From: Methylocystis sp. L43
Lineage (GTDB): Bacteria; Pseudomonadota; Alphaproteobacteria; Rhizobiales; Beijerinckiaceae
Direction: 5' to 3'
Length of the DNA: 64,000 bases
NCBI RefSeq assembly: GCF_015709525.1
Contig: NZ_JADNRA010000032.1
Coordinates: 62,001-126,000, forward strand
How positions within the stretch are numbered: position 1 is the stretch's first letter; every line of letters starts with the position of its first letter. The notes under the pieces were generated by a model that worked only from the letters and a program-made list of their open reading frames with translations, was not told the origin of the DNA and did no database searches. A program made the position numbers and the translations under genes. This document shows positions 20,099-29,419 of this stretch, piece after piece.

Positions 20099-21606
20099 TG
20101 TTTGGTTTCGGCATTCTCTCCGGCGTCACCTTTCTGCCGCTGGTCGGCGTCGCCTTCCTGCTCACGCAGAAGGGCGATGATGAAGCGAGCTTGCGCAATA
20201 TCCGGTGGGCGACGCTGGCGACGACGCTCGCGACCTTCGCGCTCTCGCTTGTCATCTGGTCCGGTTTCGACACGACAAGCTCGGCGTTCCAGTTCGTCGA
20301 GGAGAAAAACTGGCTCGGCTCGGGCCTTGTCTACAAGATGGGCGTCGACGGCTTTTCGATGCCCTTCGTACTGCTGACGACCTTCCTGATGCCCTTCGCC
20401 ATTCTCGCCTCCTGGGACTCGATCCAGAAGCGCGTCAAGGAATATATGATCGCCTTCCTCGTGCTTGAGACGCTGATGATCGGCGTCTTCTGCGCGCTCG
20501 ACATCGTGCTGTTCTATCTCTTCTTCGAGGGCGGCCTCATCCCGATGTTTCTCATCATCGGAATCTGGGGCGGCAAGCGGCGCGTCTACGCGAGCTTCAA
20601 GTTCTTTCTCTACACGCTCGTCGGTTCGCTCCTCATGCTGGTCGCGATCCTCGCCATGTATGGCAAGGCCGGCACGACCGACATCACCGTGCTGCTGCAT
20701 ACCGACTTCCCCAAGGAGATGCAGACCTGGCTGTGGCTCGCCTTCTTCGCCTCCTTCGCGGTGAAGATGCCGATGTGGCCGGTGCACACCTGGCTGCCTG
20801 ACGCGCATGTCGAGGCGCCGACGGCCGGCTCCGTGATCCTTGCGGCGATTCTGCTGAAGATGGGCGGCTACGGCTTCATCCGCTTTTCGCTGCCGATGTT
20901 TCCGGACGCTTCGACCAATTTCGCGCCGCTCATCTACGCGCTGTCGGTGATCGCGATCGTCTACACCTCGCTCGTCGCGCTCGTTCAGGAAGACATCAAG
21001 AAGCTCATCGCCTATTCGTCCGTCGCGCATATGGGCTTCGTGACGATGGGCCTCTTCACGCTCAATGCGCAGGGCATGCAGGGCGCCATCTTCCAGATGA
21101 TCTCGCACGGCCTCGTCTCCGGCGCGCTGTTCCTTTGCGTCGGCGTGATCTACGACCGCATGCATACGCGTGAGATCTCCGCCTATGGCGGGCTCGTTAA
21201 CCGCATGCCGATCTACGCCTTCGTGTTCATGCTGTTCACCATGGCGAATGTCGGCTTGCCGGGAACGACGGGCTTCATCGGCGAGTTCCTGTCGCTGACC
21301 GGCGCGTTCCAGGCGAATAGCTGGGTCGCGCTGATCGCGACGAGCGGCGTCGTTCTGTCTGCGGCGTACGCCCTCTATCTCTACCGCCGCGTGATCTTCG
21401 GGGTCTTGGACAAGGCCAGCCTCAAGAACATCACCGATCTGACGCCGCGCGAGATCGCGATCTTCACGCCGCTTGTCCTGCTCACGATTTACTACGGCGT
21501 GCAGCCGCAGGCCATTCTGAGCGCCACGCAGGCGTCGGTCGACAATCTCATCCAGACCCATACGGCGCTGCTCGACGCGATTAAGCTCGCGGCCGCTGGC
21601 CAATGA
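20098..21606 (+). CDS. nuoM: NADH-quinone oxidoreductase subunit M
   Basis: A 502-residue antiporter-like proton-pumping subunit with about 14 helices. It starts at the ATG at 20098 that overlaps the nuoL TGA. Signature blocks are [50 protein letters not shown] and [24 protein letters not shown], carrying the channel glutamate and lysines. Length is normal. Confidence 0.95.
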   Translation: MFGFGILSGVTFLPLVGVAFLLTQKGDDEASLRNIRWATLATTLATFALSLVIWSGFDTTSSAFQFVEEKNWLGSGLVYKMGVDGFSMPFVLLTTFLMPFAILASWDSIQKRVKEYMIAFLVLETLMIGVFCALDIVLFYLFFEGGLIPMFLIIGIWGGKRRVYASFKFFLYTLVGSLLMLVAILAMYGKAGTTDITVLLHTDFPKEMQTWLWLAFFASFAVKMPMWPVHTWLPDAHVEAPTAGSVILAAILLKMGGYGFIRFSLPMFPDASTNFAPLIYALSVIAIVYTSLVALVQEDIKKLIAYSSVAHMGFVTMGLFTLNAQGMQGAIFQMISHGLVSGALFLCVGVIYDRMHTREISAYGGLVNRMPIYAFVFMLFTMANVGLPGTTGFIGEFLSLTGAFQANSWVALIATSGVVLSAAYALYLYRRVIFGVLDKASLKNITDLTPREIAIFTPLVLLTIYYGVQPQAILSATQASVDNLIQTHTALLDAIKLAAAGQ

Positions 21607-21619
21607 CGGATCGCTGACG

Positions 21620-23053
21620 ATGCCCTTCTTCGTTCAACTCGCGCATCACTTTCTTCCCGAGACGATTCTCGCCGTCGGCGTGATGGCGCTCATCCTCATC
21701 GGCGCCTTCCGCGGCGAGCGTGGTTTTGGCCTTGTCGACGAAATGGCCGTCGGCATTCTGGGCATCGCCTTGGTCGCGATTGTGCTATCGAGCACGCCCG
21801 ACACCAGCATCTTCGATGGCGCCTATATCGACGACGGGTTCTCCCGCTTCATGAAAGCGCTGACGCTCATCGGCGCGATCGTGTCGATTCTGCTGTCCGT
21901 CGATTGGCTGCAACGCAACGGGCTCGAAAAATTCGAGTATCCGGTGCTCATCATGCTTTCGACGCTCGGCATGTTGCTGCTGATTTCGGCCGATAACCTC
22001 ATCGCGCTCTATCTCGGCCTCGAACTGATGTCGCTGGCGCTCTATGTCATGGCCGCCTTTGCGCGCGACGACGGGCGATCGTCGGAAGCCGGCTTGAAAT
22101 ATTTCGTCCTCGGCGCGCTCTCTTCCGGCATGATGCTTTACGGCGCGTCGCTGCTCTACGGCTTCTCCGGAACGGTGTCTTTCGCCGGGATCGCGGCGGT
22201 CGTCTCGACCTCGGCGCCGATCGGCGTGATCTTCGGGCTTGTCTTCGTCCTGGCCGCGCTGGCCTTTAAAATGTCGGCGGCGCCGTTCCATATGTGGACG
22301 CCCGACGTCTATCAGGGCGCGCCGACGCCGGTCACCGCCTTCTTCGCTTCGGCCGCCAAAATGGCGGCGGTGGCGATCACCGTGCGCATTGTCATTACCG
22401 CCTTTCCCGGCGTGAAAGACCAATGGCGCCAGATCATCATTTTCATCGCCATCGCTTCGATGCTGCTCGGCTCTTTCGCGGCCATCGGACAGGAGAACAT
22501 CAAGCGGCTGATGGCCTATTCCTCGATCGGTCATATGGGCTTTGCGCTGATCGGTCTCGCTGCGGGCGACGAGGCGGGCGTGCGCGGCGTCGCGATCTAC
22601 CTCACGATCTATCTGATCATGACGCTCGGGACCTTCGCCGCCATTCTCGCGATGCGCGTCGAAGGCAGATATGTCGAGAACGTCTCGGACCTCGCCGGCC
22701 TGTCGCGCACCAATAGCTGGATGGCCTTCTTCCTGGCGATGCTGATGTTCTCGCTTGCCGGCGTTCCGCCGCTCGCGGGCTTTTTCGCCAAATATTACGT
22801 GCTCCTCGCCGCGGTCGACGCTGGCCTCTTCGGCCTCGCGGTGATCGGCGTCCTGGCGAGCGCGGTCGCCGCCTATTATTATCTGCGGGTCGTTAAGGTC
22901 ATGTATTTCGACGAGCCCGCGCCGGCCTTCGACCGCGCGCCGATGGCGCTGCGCGCGGTGCTTGGCGCTTCCACGCTGGCGCTGCTTGGCTTTTGGGTCT
23001 ATCCCTCCCCAGTCATGGATGCGGCGGCGGCGGCGGCGAAGTCGCTTTTCTAG
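21620..23053 (+). CDS. nuoN: NADH-quinone oxidoreductase subunit N
   Basis: A 477-residue antiporter-like subunit, the last of the nuo operon. Diagnostic parts are NLIALYLGLELMSLALYVMAAF, FKMSAAPFHMWTPDVYQGAPTPVTAFFASAAK and NIKRLMAYSSIGHMGFALIG. It begins 13 bp after nuoM and ends 15 bp before birA with no terminator between them, so birA and the RNase J gene are probably read through from the same transcript. Confidence 0.95.
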   Translation: MPFFVQLAHHFLPETILAVGVMALILIGAFRGERGFGLVDEMAVGILGIALVAIVLSSTPDTSIFDGAYIDDGFSRFMKALTLIGAIVSILLSVDWLQRNGLEKFEYPVLIMLSTLGMLLLISADNLIALYLGLELMSLALYVMAAFARDDGRSSEAGLKYFVLGALSSGMMLYGASLLYGFSGTVSFAGIAAVVSTSAPIGVIFGLVFVLAALAFKMSAAPFHMWTPDVYQGAPTPVTAFFASAAKMAAVAITVRIVITAFPGVKDQWRQIIIFIAIASMLLGSFAAIGQENIKRLMAYSSIGHMGFALIGLAAGDEAGVRGVAIYLTIYLIMTLGTFAAILAMRVEGRYVENVSDLAGLSRTNSWMAFFLAMLMFSLAGVPPLAGFFAKYYVLLAAVDAGLFGLAVIGVLASAVAAYYYLRVVKVMYFDEPAPAFDRAPMALRAVLGASTLALLGFWVYPSPVMDAAAAAAKSLF

Positions 23054-23068
23054 GGAGGTAATTCGCGC

Positions 23069-23872
23069 GTGGAGTTGGGATCATTGGCGCGCGCCCGCGG
23101 CGTGCGCCTCCTCGCGCTGGAGAGCGTCGATTCGACCAATGACGAAGCCCGACGTTTGATCGAGGCGGGAGAGCGCGGACCTTTATGGGTGGTCGCCGCG
23201 CAGCAGACGCGCGGCCATGGCCGTCTCGGACGCGACTGGATTTCGCCTCCTGGCAATCTTCATGCGAGCCTTGTTCTTGGCGATTTCGGCGACGCCGCCG
23301 TGGCGCCGCAGCTCGGCTTCGTGGCGGGCGTCGCGGCCATGCGCGGGTTGCGCGCCGCGACGGGCGGCGCCGGCCGCTTCGCGCTGAAATGGCCGAATGA
23401 TCTCCTGCTCGAAGGCGCCAAGCTCGGCGGGATTTTGCTTGAGAATGTCGGCGTGCCGACAGGCGACGCGCGTGCGCCGCGCGCCTTCGTCGCGATCATT
23501 GGCCTTGGCGTCAACTGCGCCGAGGCGCCGCGCGATCTGCCCTTTGAAGCGCGCGCGCTGGCGTCGATCGGGCCGAACGCGCCAGACGCTGCGACGCTCT
23601 TTACGCATCTGTCCGACGCGCTCGTCGACACGCTTGATCTTTGGCGCGGCGGCGAGGGCTTCGACCGCGTCCGAGACGCTTGGCTCAAGGACGCCGCCTA
23701 TCTTGGCGCCCACATTCGCGTTGAGCTGCCGCGCGAAACCGTCGAGGGACGCCTCGCGACCATCGACGCGATCGGCAGGCTTGTTTTGGCGACCCAGGAC
23801 GGCGAGCGCCTCATCGAGGCGGGCGACGTGTCGCTCGGTCCGCGCCAGACCACGGCGGGAGGCGTCGCATGA
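23069..23872 (+). CDS. birA: Biotin--[acetyl-CoA-carboxylase] ligase
   Basis: A 267-residue class I biotin protein ligase without an N-terminal DNA-binding domain. It activates biotin to biotinyl-AMP and attaches it to carboxylase carrier proteins. Motifs are SVDSTNDEARR, TRGHGRLGRDWISPPGNLHASLVL (the nucleotide loop) and FALKWPNDLLLEGAKLGGILLEN. The start is a GTG at 23069 with AGGGAGGT eight bases upstream. The stop overlaps the next ATG (GCATGA), so it is coupled to the RNase J gene. The order nuoN-birA-rnj is one I associate with alphaproteobacteria. Confidence 0.92.
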   Translation: MELGSLARARGVRLLALESVDSTNDEARRLIEAGERGPLWVVAAQQTRGHGRLGRDWISPPGNLHASLVLGDFGDAAVAPQLGFVAGVAAMRGLRAATGGAGRFALKWPNDLLLEGAKLGGILLENVGVPTGDARAPRAFVAIIGLGVNCAEAPRDLPFEARALASIGPNAPDAATLFTHLSDALVDTLDLWRGGEGFDRVRDAWLKDAAYLGAHIRVELPRETVEGRLATIDAIGRLVLATQDGERLIEAGDVSLGPRQTTAGGVA

Positions 23873-25539
23873 CGACGCCGGACACAGATCTCGTCTTCGT
23901 GCCGCTCGGCGGCTTGGGCGAAATCGGCATGAACATGGCGCTCTACGGCTACGGGCCGCCGAAAGCGCGCAAATGGCTGATGGTCGACTGCGGCCTCGGA
24001 TTTCCGGGACCCGAGGCCCCTGGCGTCGACCTTGTCTTCGCCGACATCGCCTTCGTCGAGAAGATCGCGCGCGATCTCGTCGGCATTTGCATCACCCATG
24101 CGCATGAGGATCATATCGGCGGGCTCGCGACCTTATGGCCGCGGCTCAAATGCCGGGTGTTCGCCACGCCCTTCGCGGCGGGGCTCCTGGAAGTGCGAAG
24201 GCTGAACGAACCTGGCGCGCCGAAGATCGACATCTCCCTGACGCATGCCGGCGCAAAGCTCGATCTCGATCCGTTCGAAGTCGAATATGTCGCCGTGGCG
24301 CATTCGATTCCGGAAGCGAATGCGCTTGCGATCCGCACGCCGCTCGGGCTGCTGCTCCACACCGGCGACTGGAAGATCGATCCGCAGCCCGGCGTCGGGA
24401 CGCGCATCGACGAGGCGCGGCTCCGCGCGCTTGGCGACGAGGGCGTCACGGCGCTCATCTGCGACTCGACCAACATCCTGCGCGAGGGCGACAGTTTCTC
24501 GGAAGCCGACGTCGCGCGCACTTTGCGCACGCTGATCGCCGAAGCGCCGGGCCGGGTGCTGGTCACCACCTTCGCGTCCAACATCGCGCGGCTGCGCGGC
24601 ATCGGCGAAGCGGCGCAGGCCTGCGGGCGCACCGTCGTCGTCGCCGGGAGGGCGATGGATCGCGCCATCCAGGTCGCGCGAGACTGCGGCTATCTCGACG
24701 GGCTGCCCGGATTTCACGCGCCCGAACTGCTGCCGACCTTGCCGCGCGACAAGACCGTCGTCATCGCGACCGGGAGCCAGGGCGAAACCCGCGCCGCCAT
24801 GGCGCGGGCGGCGGTGAACGAACATCCGGCGATCAAGCTTGTCGCGGGCGATCGGGTGATCTTCTCTTCGCGCGTCATTCCAGGAAATGCGCGCGACGTC
24901 TTTCGCGTCATCAACGCTCTCTGCGACATCGGCGTCGAGGTCATCACCGACCACGACCACCTCGTGCATTGCTCTGGCCATCCGCGCCGTGGCGAAGTCA
25001 CGCAAATGTACGAATGGATCCGGCCGCAGATCGCCGTGCCGGCGCATGGCGAAGCGCATCATCTCACGGCGCACGCGGCCTTCGCCAAGTCGCATGGCGT
25101 TTCGCAGGTCGTCTCGGCGCGCAATGGCGACATCGTGCGACTGGCGCCCGGCGCGCCGGGCATCATCGGAAAGGCCCCGCACGGCCGTCTGATGAAGGAT
25201 GGCGACGTCGTCATCACTGACGACGACAGCGCCGTGCGCGACCGCTTGCGCCTCTCTGTCGCCGGCGTCGTTTCCATCGCGCTCGCGGTTGACCGCAAGG
25301 GCGAACTTGTCGGCGATCCGGACGTCGTCTTCGCCGGCGTGCCGAAACGGGGCAAATTCGGCGAGGACATGGGCGAAGTCATCGACGAGGCGCTTTTCGC
25401 CGCGTTCGAGGGACTGTCGCGGCCGCGACGCCGCGACGCCAACGCCGTTTCAACGGCGATCGAGCGCGCGGTGCGCGGGGCCGTGTCGTCCGTCTGGGGC
25501 AAGAAGCCCACCGTGCATGTGATGGTCGTCGCGACGTGA
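23869..25539 (+). CDS. rnj: Ribonuclease J
   Basis: A 556-residue metallo-beta-lactamase/beta-CASP ribonuclease that processes mRNA and rRNA ends. The zinc motif THAHEDHIGGL lies at residues 76-86, an aspartate block (LLHTGDWKID) follows, and the beta-CASP part contains CDSTNILREGDSFSE, VVAGRAMDRAIQVAR, VIATGSQGETRAAM and VHCSGHPRRGEV. The C-terminal domain from about residue 470 is the RNase J oligomerisation region. It overlaps birA by four bases. It ends just before a 57-bp repeat at 25541. Confidence 0.92.
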   Translation: MTTPDTDLVFVPLGGLGEIGMNMALYGYGPPKARKWLMVDCGLGFPGPEAPGVDLVFADIAFVEKIARDLVGICITHAHEDHIGGLATLWPRLKCRVFATPFAAGLLEVRRLNEPGAPKIDISLTHAGAKLDLDPFEVEYVAVAHSIPEANALAIRTPLGLLLHTGDWKIDPQPGVGTRIDEARLRALGDEGVTALICDSTNILREGDSFSEADVARTLRTLIAEAPGRVLVTTFASNIARLRGIGEAAQACGRTVVVAGRAMDRAIQVARDCGYLDGLPGFHAPELLPTLPRDKTVVIATGSQGETRAAMARAAVNEHPAIKLVAGDRVIFSSRVIPGNARDVFRVINALCDIGVEVITDHDHLVHCSGHPRRGEVTQMYEWIRPQIAVPAHGEAHHLTAHAAFAKSHGVSQVVSARNGDIVRLAPGAPGIIGKAPHGRLMKDGDVVITDDDSAVRDRLRLSVAGVVSIALAVDRKGELVGDPDVVFAGVPKRGKFGEDMGEVIDEALFAAFEGLSRPRRRDANAVSTAIERAVRGAVSSVWGKKPTVHVMVVAT

Positions 25540-25540
25540 C

Positions 25541-25597
25541 GGGGCGCATGCCTCCCCCTTGCGGGGAGGTCGCGCCGCGAAGCGGCGCGGGTGGGGG
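25541..25597. repeat. Repeat family C, left copy flanking the dcm-vsr cassette
   Basis: A 57-bp segment almost identical to 27448-27504 (two mismatches by eye), in the same orientation. It contains two hairpins: CCTCCCC/GGGGAGG (25551-25569) and CGCGCCGC/GCGGCGCG with a three-base loop (25571-25589). It starts immediately after the RNase J stop codon. A second G/C-rich palindromic part (CCTCCCCGTCAAGGGGAGG) follows near 25640. Confidence 0.85.
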
Positions 25598-25743
25598 TAA
25601 CGAGAGAAAGCTGTCCCGAACTGCTTCGCAGTTCGACCCTCCCCGTCAAGGGGAGGGGGGCGCTCCTCCGGCTTACGTTCAGCATATCCAGTTTTCGACA
25701 CTGTTCGCTTCCGCGTTATGCTCATTGAGAGAGCGAATCGCGC

Positions 25744-26889
25744 ATGGACGACCGGCCTGCCTATTATGAATTCTTCGCCGGCGGCGGCATGGCCCGCGCC
25801 GGCCTCGGCGACGGCTGGCGTTGTTTGTTCGCCAATGACTTCGATCGCAAAAAAGCCGAAAGCTATCGCGCCAATTGGGGCGGCGAGGCGCTGCACGTCG
25901 GCGACGTGCGCGAGTTATCCACAGCGCAATTGCCAGGCCGCGCCGATCTCGTCTGGGCGTCCTTCCCCTGTCAGGACCTGTCGCTCGCCGGCGCCGGCGC
26001 GGGGCTGAAGGGCGAAAGGTCCGGGACGTTCTGGCCGTTCTGGGATTTGATGAAGGCGCTCCGTAAGGAGGGCCGTGCGCCGTCGCTCATCGTGCTCGAA
26101 AATGTCTGCGGCGCGCTCACCTCGCATGGCGGCAAGGACTTTACCAAAATCTGCGAGGCGCTGGCGAAAGAGCGCTACAGATTTGGCGCGCTGGTCATCG
26201 ACGCGGCGCTGTTCGTGCCGCAATCGCGCCCGCGGCTGTTCATCATCGCCGCGCGAGAGGATGTCGCGGTTCCTTCTGCGTTGATGAGGAAGAGTGCAAG
26301 CGCGCCGTTTCACACCCGCGCGCTTGTCGCGGCGCATGAACGCCTGCCCAAGCGGCTACGCGACAACTGGCTCTGGTGGAATTTGCCGGCGCCGCCGCTG
26401 CGCAATACAGCGCTGATCGACGCGATTGAAGACGCTCCGACGGATGTGGCGTGGCATAGCGTAAGCGAGACAAATGTGCTCATCGCCATGATGAGCGACG
26501 TCAATCTCGCGAAGATCGCCGAGGCGAAGCGCGCCGGGCGCAAAATGGTTGGAACGCTCTATCGCCGCACGCGCTATCAGCATGGCGCAAAGGTCCAGCG
26601 CGCCGAGGCGCGTTTCGACGAGGTTGCGGGGTGTCTGCGCACGCCGGCCGGCGGCTCGAGCCGGCAATATGTGCTGGTCGTCGACAAGGGCAGTGTGCGC
26701 TCGCGGCTGATGTCGGCGCGCGAGACCGCGCGGCTGATGGGACTGCCGGAAGATTATTTGCTCCCCGCGACCTATAGCGACGCCTATCATTTGACCGGCG
26801 ACGGCGTCGTCGTTCCGGTCGTGCGCCACATTGCAGCGAGCCTGTTGGAGCCGTTGCTGAATACATGCGTCGTGCAGGAGGCGGCTTGA
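25744..26889 (+). CDS. dcm: DNA (cytosine-5-)-methyltransferase
   Basis: A 381-residue C5-cytosine DNA methyltransferase. Motif I (cofactor binding) is FFAGGGMARAGLG at residues 10-22, motif IV with the catalytic cysteine is FPCQDLSLAG (C76), and motif VI is LENVCG at 118-123. QSRPRLFIIA is motif VIII, and the C-terminal ARLMGLPEDY block with a GDGVVVPVVRHIA ending matches motifs IX-X. It methylates cytosine in a sequence that cannot be read from the protein. A vsr gene follows 151 bp downstream and no restriction enzyme gene is beside it, so it looks like an orphan methyltransferase protected by mismatch repair. The pair is bracketed by two copies of repeat C. Confidence 0.9.
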   Translation: MDDRPAYYEFFAGGGMARAGLGDGWRCLFANDFDRKKAESYRANWGGEALHVGDVRELSTAQLPGRADLVWASFPCQDLSLAGAGAGLKGERSGTFWPFWDLMKALRKEGRAPSLIVLENVCGALTSHGGKDFTKICEALAKERYRFGALVIDAALFVPQSRPRLFIIAAREDVAVPSALMRKSASAPFHTRALVAAHERLPKRLRDNWLWWNLPAPPLRNTALIDAIEDAPTDVAWHSVSETNVLIAMMSDVNLAKIAEAKRAGRKMVGTLYRRTRYQHGAKVQRAEARFDEVAGCLRTPAGGSSRQYVLVVDKGSVRSRLMSARETARLMGLPEDYLLPATYSDAYHLTGDGVVVPVVRHIAASLLEPLLNTCVVQEAA

Positions 26890-27033
26890 GCCCCCTCCCT
26901 AACCCTCCCCCGCTTCGCGGGAGAGGGAATCGTCGCGATCAGCGCTGCCGCGCCAGCCGCAACCTTTATGACGGGCGGTCTCTGCCCCCTCTCCCGCAAG
27001 CGAAGCGCCGCGGGGGAGGGCTGGGGAGGGGGT
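26887..27033. repeat. G/C-rich palindromic repeats (family D) between dcm and vsr
   Basis: This spacer holds two inverted G/C-rich blocks. One near 26890-26928 reads CCCTCCCTAACCCTCCCCCG then GCGGGAGAGGG. The other, near 26985-27033, reads CCCCTCTCCCGCAAGC then GGGGGAGGGCTGGGGAGGGG. The two blocks are largely complementary, so the whole spacer could form a long hairpin. A related arrangement is seen at 50680-50820. No gene is visible in it. Confidence 0.7.
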
Positions 27034-27040
27034 CTTACGC

Positions 27041-27448
27041 GTGAGCGTGAAAGAAAGTCGCGAGCACCGCTCCGCCATCATGCGCGCGGTGAAGGGGCGC
27101 GACACCGCTCCCGAAATCGCCGTGCGGACGATGTTGAGGCGGTTCGCGCCGGGCTATCGGCTGCATCGCAAGGACGTTCCCGGCACTCCCGACATCGCCT
27201 ACATCGGCCGTAAGCGGGCAATCTTCGTACATGGCTGCTTCTGGCACGGGCATGAGTGCCCGCGCGGCGCGCGCAGTCCTAAGGCCAACGCCGACTATTG
27301 GCGCGGCAAGATCGCCAGGAACGTCGCGCGCGACGCGGCGCATCAGGCGGCGCTCGCGGCGCAGGGCTGGCGCGCGCTCACGATCTGGGAATGCGAGCTG
27401 AAGGATAAAGCCGGGGTGGAAAAGAAGCTGCGCGAATTCTTGGGGTAG
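27041..27448 (+). CDS. vsr: Very short patch repair endonuclease
   Basis: A 135-residue Vsr mismatch endonuclease. It nicks next to T in T:G mismatches that arise when 5-methylcytosine deaminates. Family blocks are MRAVKGRDTAPEIAVR, GYRLHRKDVPGTPDIAY (with the catalytic D51), the metal/histidine stretch IFVHGCFWHGHEC, and NADYWRGKIARNVARD. The start is a GTG at 27041. It is 151 bp behind the methyltransferase, the usual partnership. The stop overlaps the right copy of repeat C. Confidence 0.93.
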   Translation: MSVKESREHRSAIMRAVKGRDTAPEIAVRTMLRRFAPGYRLHRKDVPGTPDIAYIGRKRAIFVHGCFWHGHECPRGARSPKANADYWRGKIARNVARDAAHQAALAAQGWRALTIWECELKDKAGVEKKLREFLG

Positions 27449-27504
27449 GGGCGCATACCTCCCCCTTGCGGGGAGGTCGCGCCGCAAAGCGGCGCGGGTG
27501 GGGG
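27448..27504. repeat. Repeat family C, right copy flanking the dcm-vsr cassette
   Basis: Nearly identical to 25541-25597 over 57 bases, differing at two positions, and beginning at the last base of the vsr stop codon. The same two stems are present. The two copies are direct repeats 1.9 kb apart with the methyltransferase and vsr genes between them. Confidence 0.85.
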
Positions 27505-27520
27505 GCTTTTCACCCCACCC

Positions 27521-27562
27521 GGTCGCCTCCGGCGACCACCCTCTCCCGCAAGCGGGAGAGGG
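27521..27562. terminator. Two perfect hairpins between convergent vsr and efp
   Basis: GGTCGCC/GGCGACC with a three-base loop (27521-27537) is followed by CCCTCTCCCG/CGGGAGAGGG with a CAAG loop (27539-27562). They lie between two convergent genes and could stop transcription in either direction, although there is no U-run. They may instead be part of the repeat C/D family. Confidence 0.45.
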
Positions 27563-27575
27563 TTGCGCCCGCCCC

Positions 27576-28145
27576 TCAATCCTTGGCGCGCTCGACATAG
27601 GCGCCGTCTTCGGTCTGGATCACGACGCGCGTGCCCGGCTGAATATGCGGCGGGACCATCACGCGCGCGCCATTGGCGAGCTTCGCCGGCTTATAGGACG
27701 AAGACGCGGTCTGGCCTTTCATCGCCGGCTCTGTCTCCATGATCTCCAGCGTCACGCGCGGCGGCAACTGAATGCCAACGGCCACGCCGTTGAACATCGA
27801 CAGGATGCAGACCATGCCCTCCTGCAGCCACTGCGCCTGATCGCCGATCACATCGGCGGGCACGATGATCTGCTCATAGCTCGCCTGATTCATGAAGTGA
27901 TAGCCGTCGCCGTCATTGTAGAGATAGCTGAAATCCTGATCCTCGACGAAGGCGCGCTCGACCTGTTCGGTCGTCTTGTAGCGGTCCGTCGTTTTGACGC
28001 CGTCCGAGAGTCGGCGCATGTCGATCTGCGTCGTCGGCGTGCCCTTGCCAGGGAAAAAACTTTCGGCGGTCAGGACGACGTAAAGCTGCCCGTCATCTCT
28101 CTCGATGATATTGCCCTTGCGAATCGAACTGGCGATGACTTTCAC
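27576..28145 (-). CDS. efp: Translation elongation factor P
   Basis: A 189-residue EF-P with the usual three beta-barrel domains. It relieves ribosomes stalled at consecutive prolines. The modified loop is [12 protein letters not shown] with the acceptor lysine K34, which matches the EpmA-type beta-lysylation found with the divergent epmA gene. The C-terminal domain retains [22 protein letters not shown]. efp and epmA are divergent with 96 bp between them. Confidence 0.95.
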   Translation of the reverse strand: MKVIASSIRKGNIIERDDGQLYVVLTAESFFPGKGTPTTQIDMRRLSDGVKTTDRYKTTEQVERAFVEDQDFSYLYNDGDGYHFMNQASYEQIIVPADVIGDQAQWLQEGMVCILSMFNGVAVGIQLPPRVTLEIMETEPAMKGQTASSSYKPAKLANGARVMVPPHIQPGTRVVIQTEDGAYVERAKD

Positions 28146-28241
28146 GTCCGTATCCCTTATTGCCGGCCTGGTTTATGAACGGCGGTCAGACCATATTTCG
28201 GGCGCGCCGGCAATCCGGGGCCCCGCCTCGCGGGAGACCTT

Positions 28242-29285
28242 ATGACGCGCGCGTCGCCTTGGTGGGCTCGGGATGTTTATGCCGACCGCAAGCCCTTTCT
28301 CAAGGCGCGGGCGGCGATCGCCGCCGCCACCCGGCGCTTCTTCGCCGCGGAAGGCTTCGCCGAGGTCGAAACGGCGGCGCTTCAGCTATCAGGCGGCAAT
28401 GAAACGCATCTTTCGGCCTTCGCGACGGAGCTGATCGGCGGGTCGGGCGCGCGCAGCCGGCTCTATCTCCACACCTCGCCGGAGTTTTCCTGCAAGAAGC
28501 TGCTCGCGGCGGGCGAGGAGCGGATTTTCACCCTTGCGCATGTTTTCCGCAACCGCGAGCGCTCCGCCCTGCACCATCCGGAATTCACCATGCTGGAGTG
28601 GTACCGCACTGAGGCGCCGACGCTGCGGCTGATGGAGGACTGCGCCGGACTGCTGGCGAGCGCGGCGCGGGCGGCGGGCGCGACGGATTTCGCCTGGATG
28701 GGCCGCGTTTGCGATCCCTTCGAGGAGCCTCAGATCATCAGCGTCTGCGACGCCTTTGCGACCCACGCCAGCATTGATTTGGAACCGCTGCTCGATGACC
28801 GTGACGGGCTTGCGCGCGCCGCCGCGCGCGACGGCATACGGGTCGTCGAAGACGACGGCTGGTCGGATCTGTTCAGCAAAATCATGTCGGAAAAGATCGA
28901 GCCTATGCTCGGTCGCGAAAGGCCGACGATCCTGACGGATTACCCGGTGAGCGAGGCGGCGCTCGCCCGCGCCAACGCCGACGATCCGCGCTTCGCCGAT
29001 CGTTTCGAACTCTATGTCTGCGGGGTCGAGCTCGCCAATGGCTTCGCCGAATTGACCGACGCGGCGGAGCAGCGCCGGCGCTTCGAGGCGCAGATGCAGG
29101 AGAAGCGCCGCATCTACGGCGAGACCTATCCGATTGACGAGGATTTTCTCGCCGCTCTGGCCGAGATGCCGCCGGCCTGCGGCGTTGCGCTCGGCTTCGA
29201 CCGGCTGGTGATGCTCGCGACGGGGGCGGCGCGCATCGAGCAGGTGCTGTGGACGCCAGTGGCCGAGCGCGGCACGGCGCTCTAG
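28242..29285 (+). CDS. epmA: EF-P--(R)-beta-lysine ligase
   Basis: A 347-residue class II lysyl-tRNA-synthetase-like enzyme lacking the anticodon-binding domain, as in EpmA (PoxA/GenX). Motif 2 is THVFRNRERSALHHPEFTMLEWYR-like at about residues 100-123, and motif 3 is ACGVALGFDRLVML near the end. It charges lysine K34 of EF-P. It is divergent from efp, and the pairing makes the assignment firm. The partner lysine 2,3-aminomutase EpmB is not in this window. Confidence 0.93.
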   Translation: MTRASPWWARDVYADRKPFLKARAAIAAATRRFFAAEGFAEVETAALQLSGGNETHLSAFATELIGGSGARSRLYLHTSPEFSCKKLLAAGEERIFTLAHVFRNRERSALHHPEFTMLEWYRTEAPTLRLMEDCAGLLASAARAAGATDFAWMGRVCDPFEEPQIISVCDAFATHASIDLEPLLDDRDGLARAAARDGIRVVEDDGWSDLFSKIMSEKIEPMLGRERPTILTDYPVSEAALARANADDPRFADRFELYVCGVELANGFAELTDAAEQRRRFEAQMQEKRRIYGETYPIDEDFLAALAEMPPACGVALGFDRLVMLATGAARIEQVLWTPVAERGTAL

Positions 29286-29419
29286 TTCTCATTCAAATAA
29301 ACGACGCAACGCCGGCGCGCACGTCCTACGCTGGCAATGACGTCCATATTGGCGCCATTTGGCGGCGAACGCGAGCGATACGCGCTCGCGCGCCGCGCAT
29401 GATTTTAATGGAGGGCGCG

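Noticed and set aside
20071-21603. A 510-codon minus-strand frame opposite nuoM
   Set aside because: Antisense shadow of nuoM; low-complexity R/D/E/H composition and no recognisable domain.
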